The notes beneath the pieces are model-generated. The model saw nothing but the letters and a program-made list of their open reading frames with translations, had not been told where the DNA came from and searched no databases. A DNA stretch of 64,000 nucleotides, taken from the NCBI GenBank assembly GCA_017405865.1, contig JAFQZN010000008.1, positions 1 to 64,000 of the forward strand, read 5' to 3'. Both the position numbers and the translations under genes were made by a program. The stretch comes from Oscillospiraceae bacterium. GTDB lineage: Bacteria > Bacillota > Clostridia > Oscillospirales > Oscillospiraceae. Shown here one piece after another: positions 19,154 to 28,274 of this stretch (positions within the stretch are counted from its first letter, which is position 1; every line of letters begins with the position of its first letter).

Positions 19154-22100
19154 ATGTATCTGAAACAACTTGAACTTCAGGGCTTCAAATCCTTCCCTGA
19201 TAAGACGGTGATCAGCTTCGGTCATGACATCACGGCGATCGTCGGACCGAACGGCAGCGGCAAGTCAAATATCTCCGACGCGATCCGTTGGGTCATGGGC
19301 GAGCAGAACTCTCGCAGCCTGCGCGGGCAGCGGATGGAGGACGTCATTTTCGGCGGCACGGAGAAGCGCTCGCAGGTCGGCTTTGCCGAGGCGACTCTCG
19401 TACTGGATAATTCCGACCGTGCGCTCCGCTTCGATGCGGATGAGCTGATGATCACGCGCCGGTACTACCGTTCCGGCGAAAGTGAGTTCTATATCAATAA
19501 GCAGTCGGTCCGTCTGCGCGATGTGAACGAGCTGTTTATGGACACCGGCCTCGGCCGCGAGGGTTATTCCAATATCAGTCAGGGCAGAATAGACGAGATC
19601 CTGTCGCTGAAAAGCACGGACCGCCGTGAGATCTTTGAGGAAGCGGCCGGTATTTCCAAGTACCGTCACCGCAAAGAGGAGACGGAGCGCCGTCTTGCGA
19701 ATACGGAAGAGAATCTGCTCCGCATCGGCGACAAGATATCCGAGCTGGAGTTGCAGGTCGAGCCGCTGCGCGAGCAGGCGGAAAAAGCGCAGAAGTATCT
19801 GACCTACCGCGACGAGCTCAAGGGCGTCGAGGTTGCCCTGTGGCAGCGCAGTCTCGAAAAATTAAGTGCCACCGCGCGCAAGGCGGAGGAGGATTACCAT
19901 TCGGCAGCGTTTATTCTGGAACAGCAGAAAACCGAGCTCGATCAGATGAACGTAACCGTCGAGACGCTGCGCTTCGATCTGCACAATCGCGACATGCAGA
20001 CCGACCAGCTGCGCGATCAGATCGCCCGGAGTGATTCGCTCGCGCAGGAAATTCGCAGCGAGATCGCCGTCCTTCGCACCAACAGCGACAACTGCAGCAC
20101 GAACATGGAGCGCATCCGCTCCGAAATGGCGGAGCAGGAGAGCCGCAGCGGCGGTATCGGCGAGCAGATCACCGCGCTGGAAACGCGGATCACGGAGATC
20201 GCAGCGAGCGCAGAGGAGCTTGCCGGAAAACTGCACGAGGCGGAAGCGGAGGGCAAAAAGCTGGCTGACTCCGCCGAGGGCATGACGAAGCGCTATCTGA
20301 CCCAGCGAAACGAGCAGGAGCGTCTGCGCACGGAGCATTCTGCCAAGAGTGCGGATCTTGCCGCTGCGGAAGATTCCCTCAACCGCAGCGCGGAGCATAA
20401 GGCGCAGGTGACGGCAGACTGCCGGGCGGCCATGGAACGCCGGGAGGGCGCAGAGGAGAATCTTTCGCAGGTGCGAAAGACCCTTGCCGCAGCAAATGAA
20501 GAGATTACGGCAGCGAAAAATACCATCGAGGGCTACCGCCTACGCAGCACGACCCGAATGGAGCGCCGGGATTCTCTGCAGAAGCAGGTCACGGACGCCT
20601 CGGTTGCACTGGATACGGTCATTTCGCGTCTTAAACTCTTCGAGGAAATGGAGCGCGAATACGAGGGCTATTCCAAGGCTGTCCGCGTCGTCATGCATGA
20701 GAGCAAAAAAGGGACGCTGAGTAATATCCACGGACCTGTTTCCTCTCTGATCCGCACGGACGACGCATATACGGTCGCCGTCGAGATCGCGCTCGGCAGC
20801 GCGCTGCAGCAGATCGTCGTCGGAGACGAGCAGGCGGCGAAAAACGCCATCAACTACCTGACGCGCAACGACGCCGGCAGAGCGACCTTCCTGCCGCTGA
20901 ACGTCATTCAGGGCAAGGAGCTCAATGAACGCGGTGTGGAAAGCTGCAACGGCTTCGTCGGCATTGCCTCCGAGCTGGTTCGTTGCGACGCGAAATATCG
21001 AAATATTATTTGCAATCTACTTGGGAAAACTGTCATTGCAGACGACATGGACGCTGCGATCGCGATCGCAAAACGCTTTTCGCACCGGTTCCGTATCGTC
21101 ACGCTGGACGGACAGGTGATCAACGCGGGCGGCTCCATGACAGGCGGCTCCGTATCGAGAAACGCCGGTATTCTTTCCCGTGCAAATGAGATTGAACGTC
21201 TGCGGAAGAAAAAAGCCGACGCAGAAGAAACGCTGACAAGGCTGAAAAGCGAGCTTGCCGAGGCGGTGCGCCTTGCGCAGCAGGTCGAATTTGAGCTTGC
21301 GACCGAGGAAGGAAAGCTCCGCACAGCGCAGGACGAGGCGCTGCGGCTGACCGGCGAGGAAAAGCAGTATGCCGTTCTTGCACAGGCAATCGGCGAGGCA
21401 ATCTCCGGCTCGGAGCGCGAGCTTGCCGCAATTGCGGCGCAGGAAAAAGCGGACGAACAGCGCAAGACCTCTTTGACGGAACTAATCGCCGCGCTGGAGC
21501 GTCAAATCGCCGAGACGGAGCGCGAGCTGACGGTGCTGTCCGACGGGCAGAGCATCGCGGCCGAGCAGAGCAACCGCTTGAGCGAAAAAATGACTGCCAT
21601 CCGCATGGATATTGCCGCGCTGGAAGCAGAGCGTGCAACTGCGGTGGATTCCATCGGCCGCCTGCGCGGACTGGAGCAGTCGATGCGAGGCGACCATGCG
21701 CAGAAACAAGCGCTGCTGGAAACCTACCGGAAGGAAAACGATGCGATTCTTGCACAGATCGCGCAGCGTGAGGAAGACTATCGTCTGCAAAGCGCCGAAG
21801 TGGAGGGCCTGCGCGATCAGCTGAAGACCGCTCTGGACGAACGCATGCAGGTCGAGGCGAGAAAGACCGCGACCGAGCGGGAAGTGCAGGAAAAAAACCG
21901 CGATATCAACAACATGGAGCGCGAAAGCGCGCGTCTGGAAACCAAGAAGACCGCTGCCGAAATGGAAGAAAAACAGATCATTGACCGCCTCTGGGAGAGC
22001 TACGGCCTGACGCCGTCCACAGCCTCGGAGGCTGCGGCGGAGATCGAAAGCGTCACCGCGGCGCAGAAAACGGCGGCGGATCTGAAACGCAAGATCACCG

Positions 22101-22732
22101 CGCTCGGCACGCCGAATCTCGGCGCGATCGACGAATTCGCGCGCGTCAACGAGCGTTATGAATATCTGACGGGGCAGCGGGACGACGTGCTGACCTCCAA
22201 ACGCGATCTGCTTGGCATCATCAGCGACATCACGACGCAGATGACGGAGATCTTCACGACGGAATTTGCGAAGATCAACACCTATTTCGGCCAGACCTTT
22301 ACGGAAATGTTCGGCGGCGGCAAGGCGTCTTTGGAGCTGGAGGAGCCGGAAGAGCCGCTGACCTGCGGCATCGAGATACGAGTCCAGCCGCCCGGAAAGC
22401 AGCTCAAGACCATCACGCTCCTTTCCGGCGGTGAGAAGGCGTTCGTCGCGATCGCCCTGTATTTTGCGATCCTTCGCGTTCGCCCGACGCCCTTCTGCAT
22501 GCTCGACGAGATCGACGCCGCGCTGGACGACCGGAACGTCGAACGCTTTGCCAGCTACTTGCGCGGCTTCAGCAGCGATACGCAGTTTATCGTTATCACG
22601 CACCGCCGCGGTACGATGGAGGCTGCCGATATGCTCTACGGCGTCACCATGCAGGAGCAGGGCATTTCCAAGATCCTGCATCTGGATCTGAACCAGATGG
22701 AGCAGCAGCTGGATATTATTTCGGAGGAATAA
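19154..22732 (+). CDS. smc: Chromosome segregation ATPase SMC
   Basis: A 1192-residue SMC subunit of the bacterial condensin that folds and segregates chromosomes with ScpAB. Walker A GPNGSGKSNISDAI lies near the N-terminus. Long coiled coils run at about 160-500 and 660-1000 around a hinge (ALGSALQQIVVGDEQAAKN). The C-terminal head has the signature LLSGGEKAFVAIAL and Walker B FCMLDEIDAALDD. AGGAG at 19139-19143 suits ATG 19154; ATG 19148 is an alternative adding two residues. It heads the smc-ftsY-rph run. Confidence 0.97.
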   Translation: MYLKQLELQGFKSFPDKTVISFGHDITAIVGPNGSGKSNISDAIRWVMGEQNSRSLRGQRMEDVIFGGTEKRSQVGFAEATLVLDNSDRALRFDADELMITRRYYRSGESEFYINKQSVRLRDVNELFMDTGLGREGYSNISQGRIDEILSLKSTDRREIFEEAAGISKYRHRKEETERRLANTEENLLRIGDKISELELQVEPLREQAEKAQKYLTYRDELKGVEVALWQRSLEKLSATARKAEEDYHSAAFILEQQKTELDQMNVTVETLRFDLHNRDMQTDQLRDQIARSDSLAQEIRSEIAVLRTNSDNCSTNMERIRSEMAEQESRSGGIGEQITALETRITEIAASAEELAGKLHEAEAEGKKLADSAEGMTKRYLTQRNEQERLRTEHSAKSADLAAAEDSLNRSAEHKAQVTADCRAAMERREGAEENLSQVRKTLAAANEEITAAKNTIEGYRLRSTTRMERRDSLQKQVTDASVALDTVISRLKLFEEMEREYEGYSKAVRVVMHESKKGTLSNIHGPVSSLIRTDDAYTVAVEIALGSALQQIVVGDEQAAKNAINYLTRNDAGRATFLPLNVIQGKELNERGVESCNGFVGIASELVRCDAKYRNIICNLLGKTVIADDMDAAIAIAKRFSHRFRIVTLDGQVINAGGSMTGGSVSRNAGILSRANEIERLRKKKADAEETLTRLKSELAEAVRLAQQVEFELATEEGKLRTAQDEALRLTGEEKQYAVLAQAIGEAISGSERELAAIAAQEKADEQRKTSLTELIAALERQIAETERELTVLSDGQSIAAEQSNRLSEKMTAIRMDIAALEAERATAVDSIGRLRGLEQSMRGDHAQKQALLETYRKENDAILAQIAQREEDYRLQSAEVEGLRDQLKTALDERMQVEARKTATEREVQEKNRDINNMERESARLETKKTAAEMEEKQIIDRLWESYGLTPSTASEAAAEIESVTAAQKTAADLKRKITALGTPNLGAIDEFARVNERYEYLTGQRDDVLTSKRDLLGIISDITTQMTEIFTTEFAKINTYFGQTFTEMFGGGKASLELEEPEEPLTCGIEIRVQPPGKQLKTITLLSGGEKAFVAIALYFAILRVRPTPFCMLDEIDAALDDRNVERFASYLRGFSSDTQFIVITHRRGTMEAADMLYGVTMQEQGISKILHLDLNQMEQQLDIISEE

Positions 22733-22733
22733 C

Positions 22734-23639
22734 ATGGGTTTATTTGAAAAGATCAAAAACGGCCTGACGAAAACGAGAGCGGCAATGGCCGCGACGATCG
22801 GCGGCATATTTGACAGCTTTACCGGCGCGAACGAGGAGTTTTACGAGGAGCTCGAGGAGAGCATGATCCTTGCCGATATGGGCGTGGAAACGTCTGTCAA
22901 GGCGGTCGAGCTTCTGCGCGAACGCGTAAAGGAACGCAAGCTGCGCGGTGCGGAGGAAATCCACAACGCGCTGAAGGAGATTCTGGTCGAAATGCTGAAC
23001 GTCGGCGAGACGGAGCTGAAGCTCGGCACGAAGCCCTCCGTGATCCTCGTGATCGGCGTCAACGGTGTCGGCAAGACGACGACGATCGGCAAGCTCGCAT
23101 ACAACCTGCGTCAGCAGGGCAAGAGCGTGCTGCTCTGCGCGGGCGATACCTTCCGCGCTGCGGCTGCGGATCAGCTCGAGATCTGGGCTGGCAGAAGCGG
23201 CGCACAGATCGTCCGCCAGCACGAGGGTGCAGATCCTGCCTCCGTGGTCTATGATGGCATCTCCGCCGCAAAGGCCAGAGGCACGGACGTGATTCTCTGT
23301 GACACCGCAGGACGCCTTCACAACAAGGCAAATTTGATGAACGAGCTCGGCAAGATCACGCGGATCATCGACCGCGAGCTGCCGGAGGCAGATAAGGAAG
23401 TCCTGCTGGTGCTCGACGGCACGACCGGTCAGAACGGTCTGCTGCAGGCAAAGCAATTCAAGCAGATCGCGGGCGTAACGGCAATCGCGCTGACCAAGCT
23501 CGACGGCACCGCAAAGGGCGGCATCGTCATTTCGGTCGCGGACGCGCTGCAGATCCCGGTCAAGTATATCGGCGTCGGAGAGCAGATGGACGATCTGATG
23601 CCCTTTGACGCGAAATCCTTCGTGGATGCGCTGATTTAA
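22734..23639 (+). CDS. ftsY: Signal recognition particle receptor FtsY
   Basis: A 301-residue SRP-family GTPase that receives ribosome-nascent-chain complexes at the membrane. The N-terminal acidic A domain is short. The NG domain has G1 GVNGVGKTTTIGKLA, the insertion-box DTFRAAAADQLEIWA, G3 DTAGRLHNK and G4 TKLDGTAKGG. It starts one base after the smc stop; GGAGGA in the end of smc is its ribosome site. Confidence 0.97.
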   Translation: MGLFEKIKNGLTKTRAAMAATIGGIFDSFTGANEEFYEELEESMILADMGVETSVKAVELLRERVKERKLRGAEEIHNALKEILVEMLNVGETELKLGTKPSVILVIGVNGVGKTTTIGKLAYNLRQQGKSVLLCAGDTFRAAAADQLEIWAGRSGAQIVRQHEGADPASVVYDGISAAKARGTDVILCDTAGRLHNKANLMNELGKITRIIDRELPEADKEVLLVLDGTTGQNGLLQAKQFKQIAGVTAIALTKLDGTAKGGIVISVADALQIPVKYIGVGEQMDDLMPFDAKSFVDALI

Positions 23640-23649
23640 GGAGGTTCCC

Positions 23650-24366
23650 ATGAGAAACGACGGCAGAGCAGCAGATGAAATGAGAAAGGTGAAGGCGACG
23701 CTCGGCTTTTCCAAGTTTGCCGAGGGCAGCTGCCTCATTGAGATCGGCGACACGATGGTGTTGTGCAACGCCTCGGTGGAAGATCGCGTCCCGCCCCACG
23801 TGACGAGCGGCGGCTGGGTGACAGCGGAGTATTCCATGCTCCCGCGCGCCAACCGCGAGCGCGGCAAGCGGGATATTTCCAAGCTCAAGCTCTCTGCGCG
23901 CAGCGCGGAGATCCAGCGGCTGATCGGACGCAGCCTGCGCTGTGCGGTCGATCTGGAGGCGCTCGGCGAGCATACGATCACGATCGACTGCGACGTCCTG
24001 CAGGGGGACGGCGGCACGAGAACGGCCTCGGTGACCGGCGGCTTTATCGCGCTGACGCTTGCGTGCAGGAAGCTCCTGGAGCAGGGAAAGATCGAAAAAA
24101 TGCCCATCCGTACTTACGTATCCGGCATTTCCGCCGGTATCGTCCGCAACGAGGCGATGCTGGATCTGTGCTATGAAGAGGATTCCAAGGCGCTTGTGGA
24201 TTTCAACTGCATCATGACCGCAGAGGGAGACATTGTGGAGCTGCAGGCGACGGGAGAGGGACGTCCCTTCAGCATGGAAGAGCAGAGGAAGCTGATCGCT
24301 CTGTGCAGAAAGGGCAACACCGTTCTGACGCAGATGCAGCGGCGCTGCCTGGGGAGTCTGGAATGA
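23650..24366 (+). CDS. rph: Ribonuclease PH
   Basis: A 238-residue phosphorolytic 3'-5' exonuclease that trims tRNA precursors. Diagnostic stretches are MRNDGRAADEMRKVK, GWVTAEYSMLPRANRERGKRD and CDVLQGDGGTRTASVTGG. AAGGAGG precedes the ATG. Its stop overlaps the next start (ATGA). Confidence 0.96.
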   Translation: MRNDGRAADEMRKVKATLGFSKFAEGSCLIEIGDTMVLCNASVEDRVPPHVTSGGWVTAEYSMLPRANRERGKRDISKLKLSARSAEIQRLIGRSLRCAVDLEALGEHTITIDCDVLQGDGGTRTASVTGGFIALTLACRKLLEQGKIEKMPIRTYVSGISAGIVRNEAMLDLCYEEDSKALVDFNCIMTAEGDIVELQATGEGRPFSMEEQRKLIALCRKGNTVLTQMQRRCLGSLE

Positions 24367-24971
24367 AGCTGGTACTTGCGAGCAATAACGCCCATAAGCT
24401 CGAAGAGCTGGGAGCGATCCTGTCGACGCTCGGCATGGAGGTCGTATCGCAAAAGGAAGCGGGCGTATTCGTAGAGCCGGAAGAAAACGGCACGACCTTT
24501 GAGGAAAACTCCTATATCAAGGCCAAGACCGTCATGGACACCTGCGGGCTTCCGACGGTCGCGGACGATTCCGGTCTGATGGTCGACGCGCTGGACGGCG
24601 CTCCGGGCGTCTATTCCGCGCGCTTCGGCGGCGAAGCCTGCCGGAGCGACAGGGACAGACTGAATTATCTGCTTTCCCGCATGGAGGACGTGCCGGATGA
24701 AAACAGAACGGCGCATTTTGTCAGCGTGATCACCATGCTGACACCGGACGGAAAGAGAATTGTCGCGCGGGGCGAGTGCCCCGGCAGGATCCTGCGCGAG
24801 GCGCATGGGGAAAACGGCTTCGGCTATGATCCGGTTTTCTTCGTGCCGGAGGAGGGCTGTACCTTTGCCCAGCTTGCGCCGGAACGGAAAAACCAGATCT
24901 CCCACCGCGCCAGAGCGCTGGAGATTTTCGTGCGAAAGATCAGAGAGGAGAACGAAAATGCTGACAAGTAA
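24363..24971 (+). CDS. rdgB: XTP/dITP diphosphatase (RdgB/HAM1)
   Basis: A 202-residue house-cleaning nucleotide pyrophosphatase that removes dITP, dXTP and ITP. Motifs are LVLASNNAHKLEE at the N-terminus, VADDSGLMVDALDGAPGVYSARF and GFGYDPVFFVPEEG, then SHRARAL. The ATG overlaps the rph stop. The rph-rdgB pairing is widespread and functionally coherent. Confidence 0.95.
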   Translation: MKLVLASNNAHKLEELGAILSTLGMEVVSQKEAGVFVEPEENGTTFEENSYIKAKTVMDTCGLPTVADDSGLMVDALDGAPGVYSARFGGEACRSDRDRLNYLLSRMEDVPDENRTAHFVSVITMLTPDGKRIVARGECPGRILREAHGENGFGYDPVFFVPEEGCTFAQLAPERKNQISHRARALEIFVRKIREENENADK

Positions 24972-25401
24972 GCAACGGTCGGAACTCCGTTCCGAAGCAA
25001 ATACGCTCGAGACGACCCTGATGGTCGGAAAGGACGGCGTCACGGACAGCGTGATTGCGGAAGCTGCAAGACAGCTCGAAGCAAGAGAACTGGTCAAGGG
25101 CCGCGTGCTGGAAAACGCGCTGCTGACCGCAAGAGAGGCCTGTGACGCGCTGTGCGAGGCATTGAAGGCGGACGGTGTGCAATGCATCGGCTCAAAATTC
25201 GTGCTTTATAAGAAGTCTGAAAAGAAGGCGCAAGAGGCGGCAAGGCAGGCAAGAGCCATCCAAAAGAAGGCCGCCAATCCCGTGCGCAGGGGCGCGCAGG
25301 AACGCCGCCGCAAGGCGAAGGAAGAACGCGAAAAACGGAACGAATATTTCCGCCAGTCGGCGATCCAGGCGGCGATCGAACGCCGCAACGGTAAAAAATA
25401 G
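24958..25401 (+). CDS. yhbY: YhbY-family RNA-binding protein (CRM domain)
   Basis: A 147-residue protein. Residues 1-97 form the CRM/YhbY fold linked to ribosome assembly (LTSKQRSELRSEAN, MVGKDGVTDSVI, ELVKGRVL). A 50-residue Lys/Arg/Ala-rich tail extends beyond the usual length of about 97. ATG 24958 overlaps the rdgB end by 14 bases and follows AGAGGAG. Confidence 0.9.
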   Translation: MLTSKQRSELRSEANTLETTLMVGKDGVTDSVIAEAARQLEARELVKGRVLENALLTAREACDALCEALKADGVQCIGSKFVLYKKSEKKAQEAARQARAIQKKAANPVRRGAQERRRKAKEEREKRNEYFRQSAIQAAIERRNGKK

Positions 25402-25419
25402 AGAAAGAGGGCGTTATGA

Positions 25420-26610
25420 ATGGCAAGAATCGGTATCTTCGGCGGCAGCTTCAATCCGCCGCACGAGGGACATATCCTCGCGGTGCGCGAGTTTCAAGAG
25501 AAGCTCTCTCTGGACCGCGTACTGCTCATTCCTGCCGCTACGCCGCCCCATAAAACCCTCACGGCGAATTCACCGGCGGCAAGCCACCGCCTGGAAATGA
25601 CGCGCCTTGCAGCGGCACAGCTGCCGTTTGCAGAGGTATCAGATATTGAGCTGCGCCGGAATGGCGCAAGCTACACCGCCGATACCCTCGATGAATTGCG
25701 CAGCAGCTTTCCGAAGGATGATTTCTTTCTTTTGATGGGGACGGATATGTTCCTCTCCCTTGCGACGTGGTATCACCCGGAACGAATCGCCGCGCAGGCG
25801 ACGGTCGCCGTCGCGCACCGAAGCGCCGACAGCGCCCAGCAGCTGGAAGCCTGCGCGGAAAAGCTGAAGCAAGCACTGAACCTGCAGACGGTCTTCGTTG
25901 AAAACGAATACCTCCCGCATTCGTCGACCTCCGTGCGCGCTTTGCTTGCCTTTCAGGCTGCACAGGAGTATGTTTCGCCCGCAGTGATGGATTATATCGT
26001 AAAGAACGATCTGTATTTCTCCCGGGACGATCTGAAAGGACTGTCCTTTGACCGACTGCAGGAGGTCAGTCTGTGCCTGCACAATAAAAAGCGTGTGCCG
26101 CACGTGATCGGCTGCAGCGAAACGGCGGAGCGTTTGGCGCTGAAATACGGCGCCGATCCGACGGATGCAAAACGCGCCGGCATCCTGCACGACGTAACGA
26201 AAGCATTGAATTCGCAAGAACAGTTGAAATTGTGCGATCATTATGCTATGATATTAGATAATTTTGAACGGCTGAATCCAAAGCTGCTCCATGCGAAGAC
26301 CGGCGCCGTGATTGCGGAGCGGATCTTCGGCGAAAATCGCGCGGTCTGCGACGCGATCCGATGGCATACGACCGGCAAGGCAAATATGAATACGTTGGAA
26401 AAGATCATTTATCTTGCCGATTTTATGGAGCCGAACCGCGCCTTTGACGGCGTGGAGGAGCTGCGGCGTCTGACGGAAACGAATCTGGACGATGCGATGT
26501 ATCTCGGCCTGACCATGACGACGCAGCAGCTGAAGGCTGCATGCCGTGAAATTGATAAGAATTCCAGCGCAGCACTGCGCTGGCTGAAGGAAAGGAAGCA
26601 AAACAGATGA
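25420..26610 (+). CDS. nadD: NadD-YqeK fusion: nicotinate-nucleotide adenylyltransferase plus HD hydrolase
   Basis: A 396-residue bifunctional protein. Residues 1-200 are NadD, which makes deamido-NAD from NaMN and ATP: GIFGGSFNPPHEGHI with the nucleotide-binding HxGH-like motif, and SSTSVRALL. Residues 210-396 are a YqeK-type HD domain (HVIGCSETAERLA, then RAGILHDVTKAL with the metal-binding HD pair, and IRWHTTG), a family known to hydrolyse diadenosine tetraphosphate. In Bacillus these are separate neighbouring genes; the fusion recurs in Clostridia. It overlaps the LCP gene by 4 bases. Confidence 0.95.
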   Translation: MARIGIFGGSFNPPHEGHILAVREFQEKLSLDRVLLIPAATPPHKTLTANSPAASHRLEMTRLAAAQLPFAEVSDIELRRNGASYTADTLDELRSSFPKDDFFLLMGTDMFLSLATWYHPERIAAQATVAVAHRSADSAQQLEACAEKLKQALNLQTVFVENEYLPHSSTSVRALLAFQAAQEYVSPAVMDYIVKNDLYFSRDDLKGLSFDRLQEVSLCLHNKKRVPHVIGCSETAERLALKYGADPTDAKRAGILHDVTKALNSQEQLKLCDHYAMILDNFERLNPKLLHAKTGAVIAERIFGENRAVCDAIRWHTTGKANMNTLEKIIYLADFMEPNRAFDGVEELRRLTETNLDDAMYLGLTMTTQQLKAACREIDKNSSAALRWLKERKQNR

Positions 26611-27887
26611 AACTGTTCGGCAATAAGAAACGTCCTGCGAAAACGGAGAAAAGCAAGGCTTCCGCGCCGCTGAACGAAGAACGGCAGCAGGAGGAAGAGG
26701 AAAGCAGGCTGCAGCCGCGCACCCGGGCGATCTTTATGATGCTCGGTGCGATCTGCCTGTTTGCCGGGGCGGTCGCAATGTGCCTCACGCTTATCAATCA
26801 GAGCGCAGAGGTCAACGCGATGCCGCTCGACGATCCGAAGGCGATCGACTACGTCGTGAACGTCCTGCCGCCCTCTACGGAGAACGTTCCGGAGCAGCTG
26901 GAGGCGCCAAAAAGCCAGTATGGCTCCAACCGCCTGAATTTCCTGCTGATCGGTATTGACGACGCGACCGATCTGACCAATATGCTCATGCTCGCGAGCG
27001 TCGACCTTCACACAAAGGACGTCGCACTCATCAGCATCCCACGTGAGACGTATATCTCCGGCAACTTCAAATATCCTGCGGCGTTTAACGTCTATAAGGA
27101 GGCCGAGGGCGGAGAACACGGCATCAGAGCCGTGAAGGAAAAGGTCATGGAAATGGTCGGCTTCTGGCCGGATTACTATTTCGTATTCAATACGAAGGCC
27201 GTCAACGGCCTGCTTGACCTGACGGGCAACATCGACTTTGACGTTCCGGAAGAGCCTGCATACAGCGAGCTTCCCGCCGGCAGACAGTCGATCAACGGCG
27301 CGAAGGCCGTAAAGCTGCTCAACTACCGAAATGATTTTTACGAGATCACGAACGAGCCTGCCAGAGTGCAGCGCACGTTCCTTCAGACGCTTTTCACCGT
27401 CCTGCTGAAGGATGCAGACCGTATCGACGAAAATGCGCGCGCCATTGCGGCTTTTGCCAATACGGATCTTTCCTCTGACGATCTTGCTTTCCTCGGGCAT
27501 TTGCTGCAGGGGATGGACATGAAAGCGATCTACAGCCGCGCACTTCCCGGCGAGGTGGTGGAGGCCGGCGGCGCGTACTTCTTCCAGGTCGACCCGGAGG
27601 AAGCTGCCGTCATGCTGAACGAGTGCTTTAATCCGTTGGAGGAAGCGCTGACCGTCTACGATCTGAACTTCCGTCAGGTCGCCGGAGACAGCGGCGTCGG
27701 CGAGTATGCGGCCTACGGCTTCGGCAACGGACGGAATAATACGGTCGGAAATGACGACGATAATCCGGAGCAAAACAGCGAGACACAGGCAACGGAAGCA
27801 TCGGAGGCAACGGAAGCATCGGAGGCAACGGAAGCGCCGGAGACCGACGCGCCCTCCACAGATGCGCCGGAGCCGGAAACACCGTAA
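26607..27887 (+). CDS. LytR-CpsA-Psr (LCP) family cell-wall polymer ligase
   Basis: A 426-residue membrane-anchored protein predicted to attach anionic glycopolymers to peptidoglycan. A basic cytoplasmic N-terminus (1-42) is followed by one membrane helix (about 45-66). The LCP domain (about 112-270) has LNFLLIGIDD, SVDLHTKDVALISIPRETYI and the Arg-rich NEPARVQRTF. The last 45 residues are low complexity with repeated TEASEA units and Asp/Pro/Glu. It sits between nadD-yqeK and rsfS, a known Firmicutes order. Confidence 0.9.
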   Translation: MKLFGNKKRPAKTEKSKASAPLNEERQQEEEESRLQPRTRAIFMMLGAICLFAGAVAMCLTLINQSAEVNAMPLDDPKAIDYVVNVLPPSTENVPEQLEAPKSQYGSNRLNFLLIGIDDATDLTNMLMLASVDLHTKDVALISIPRETYISGNFKYPAAFNVYKEAEGGEHGIRAVKEKVMEMVGFWPDYYFVFNTKAVNGLLDLTGNIDFDVPEEPAYSELPAGRQSINGAKAVKLLNYRNDFYEITNEPARVQRTFLQTLFTVLLKDADRIDENARAIAAFANTDLSSDDLAFLGHLLQGMDMKAIYSRALPGEVVEAGGAYFFQVDPEEAAVMLNECFNPLEEALTVYDLNFRQVAGDSGVGEYAAYGFGNGRNNTVGNDDDNPEQNSETQATEASEATEASEATEAPETDAPSTDAPEPETP

Positions 27888-27905
27888 GGAAAAGGAGAGA
27901 TGACG

Positions 27906-28271
27906 ATGTATACACCAAAAGAGATCGCGACAAGAGCCGCAAAGGTTCTGGACGACAAAAAGGGACTTGGGATCAAGCTGCTTGAAGTCACGGACGTCAC
28001 CAGCATTGCTGACTATTTTCTGATTTGCACCGGCACCTCCAGCACTCACGTCAAAACGCTCTGCGACAGCGTTGAGGCTGCGGTTGCCGATGAAATGGGC
28101 GAAGCGCTGCTGCACAGAGAGGGTCATCGCGGCGGTACATGGGTACTGCTTGACTTCGGCTGCCTCGTCGTCCACGTGTTTACGAACGAAACACGCGCGT
28201 TCTACGATTTGGAGCGCCTTTGGAACGACGCCAAGGAGATCCCGTTGAATTTCGACAAGGAAGAGGCGTAA
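27906..28271 (+). CDS. rsfS: Ribosomal silencing factor RsfS
   Basis: A 121-residue protein that binds L14 and blocks subunit joining under starvation. Family segments are LEVTDVTSIADYFLICTGTS, HREGHRGGTWVLLDFG and VVHVFTNETRAFYDLERLW. AGGAG at 27893-27897 gives 8-nt spacing to ATG 27906 but only 2 to ATG 27900, so the second is chosen. Confidence 0.94.
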   Translation: MYTPKEIATRAAKVLDDKKGLGIKLLEVTDVTSIADYFLICTGTSSTHVKTLCDSVEAAVADEMGEALLHREGHRGGTWVLLDFGCLVVHVFTNETRAFYDLERLWNDAKEIPLNFDKEEA

Positions 28272-28274
28272 CGT

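Noticed and set aside
28272..28274. T-box leader for leuS
   Set aside because: The gene starts 3 bases after rsfS; there is no room for a leader.
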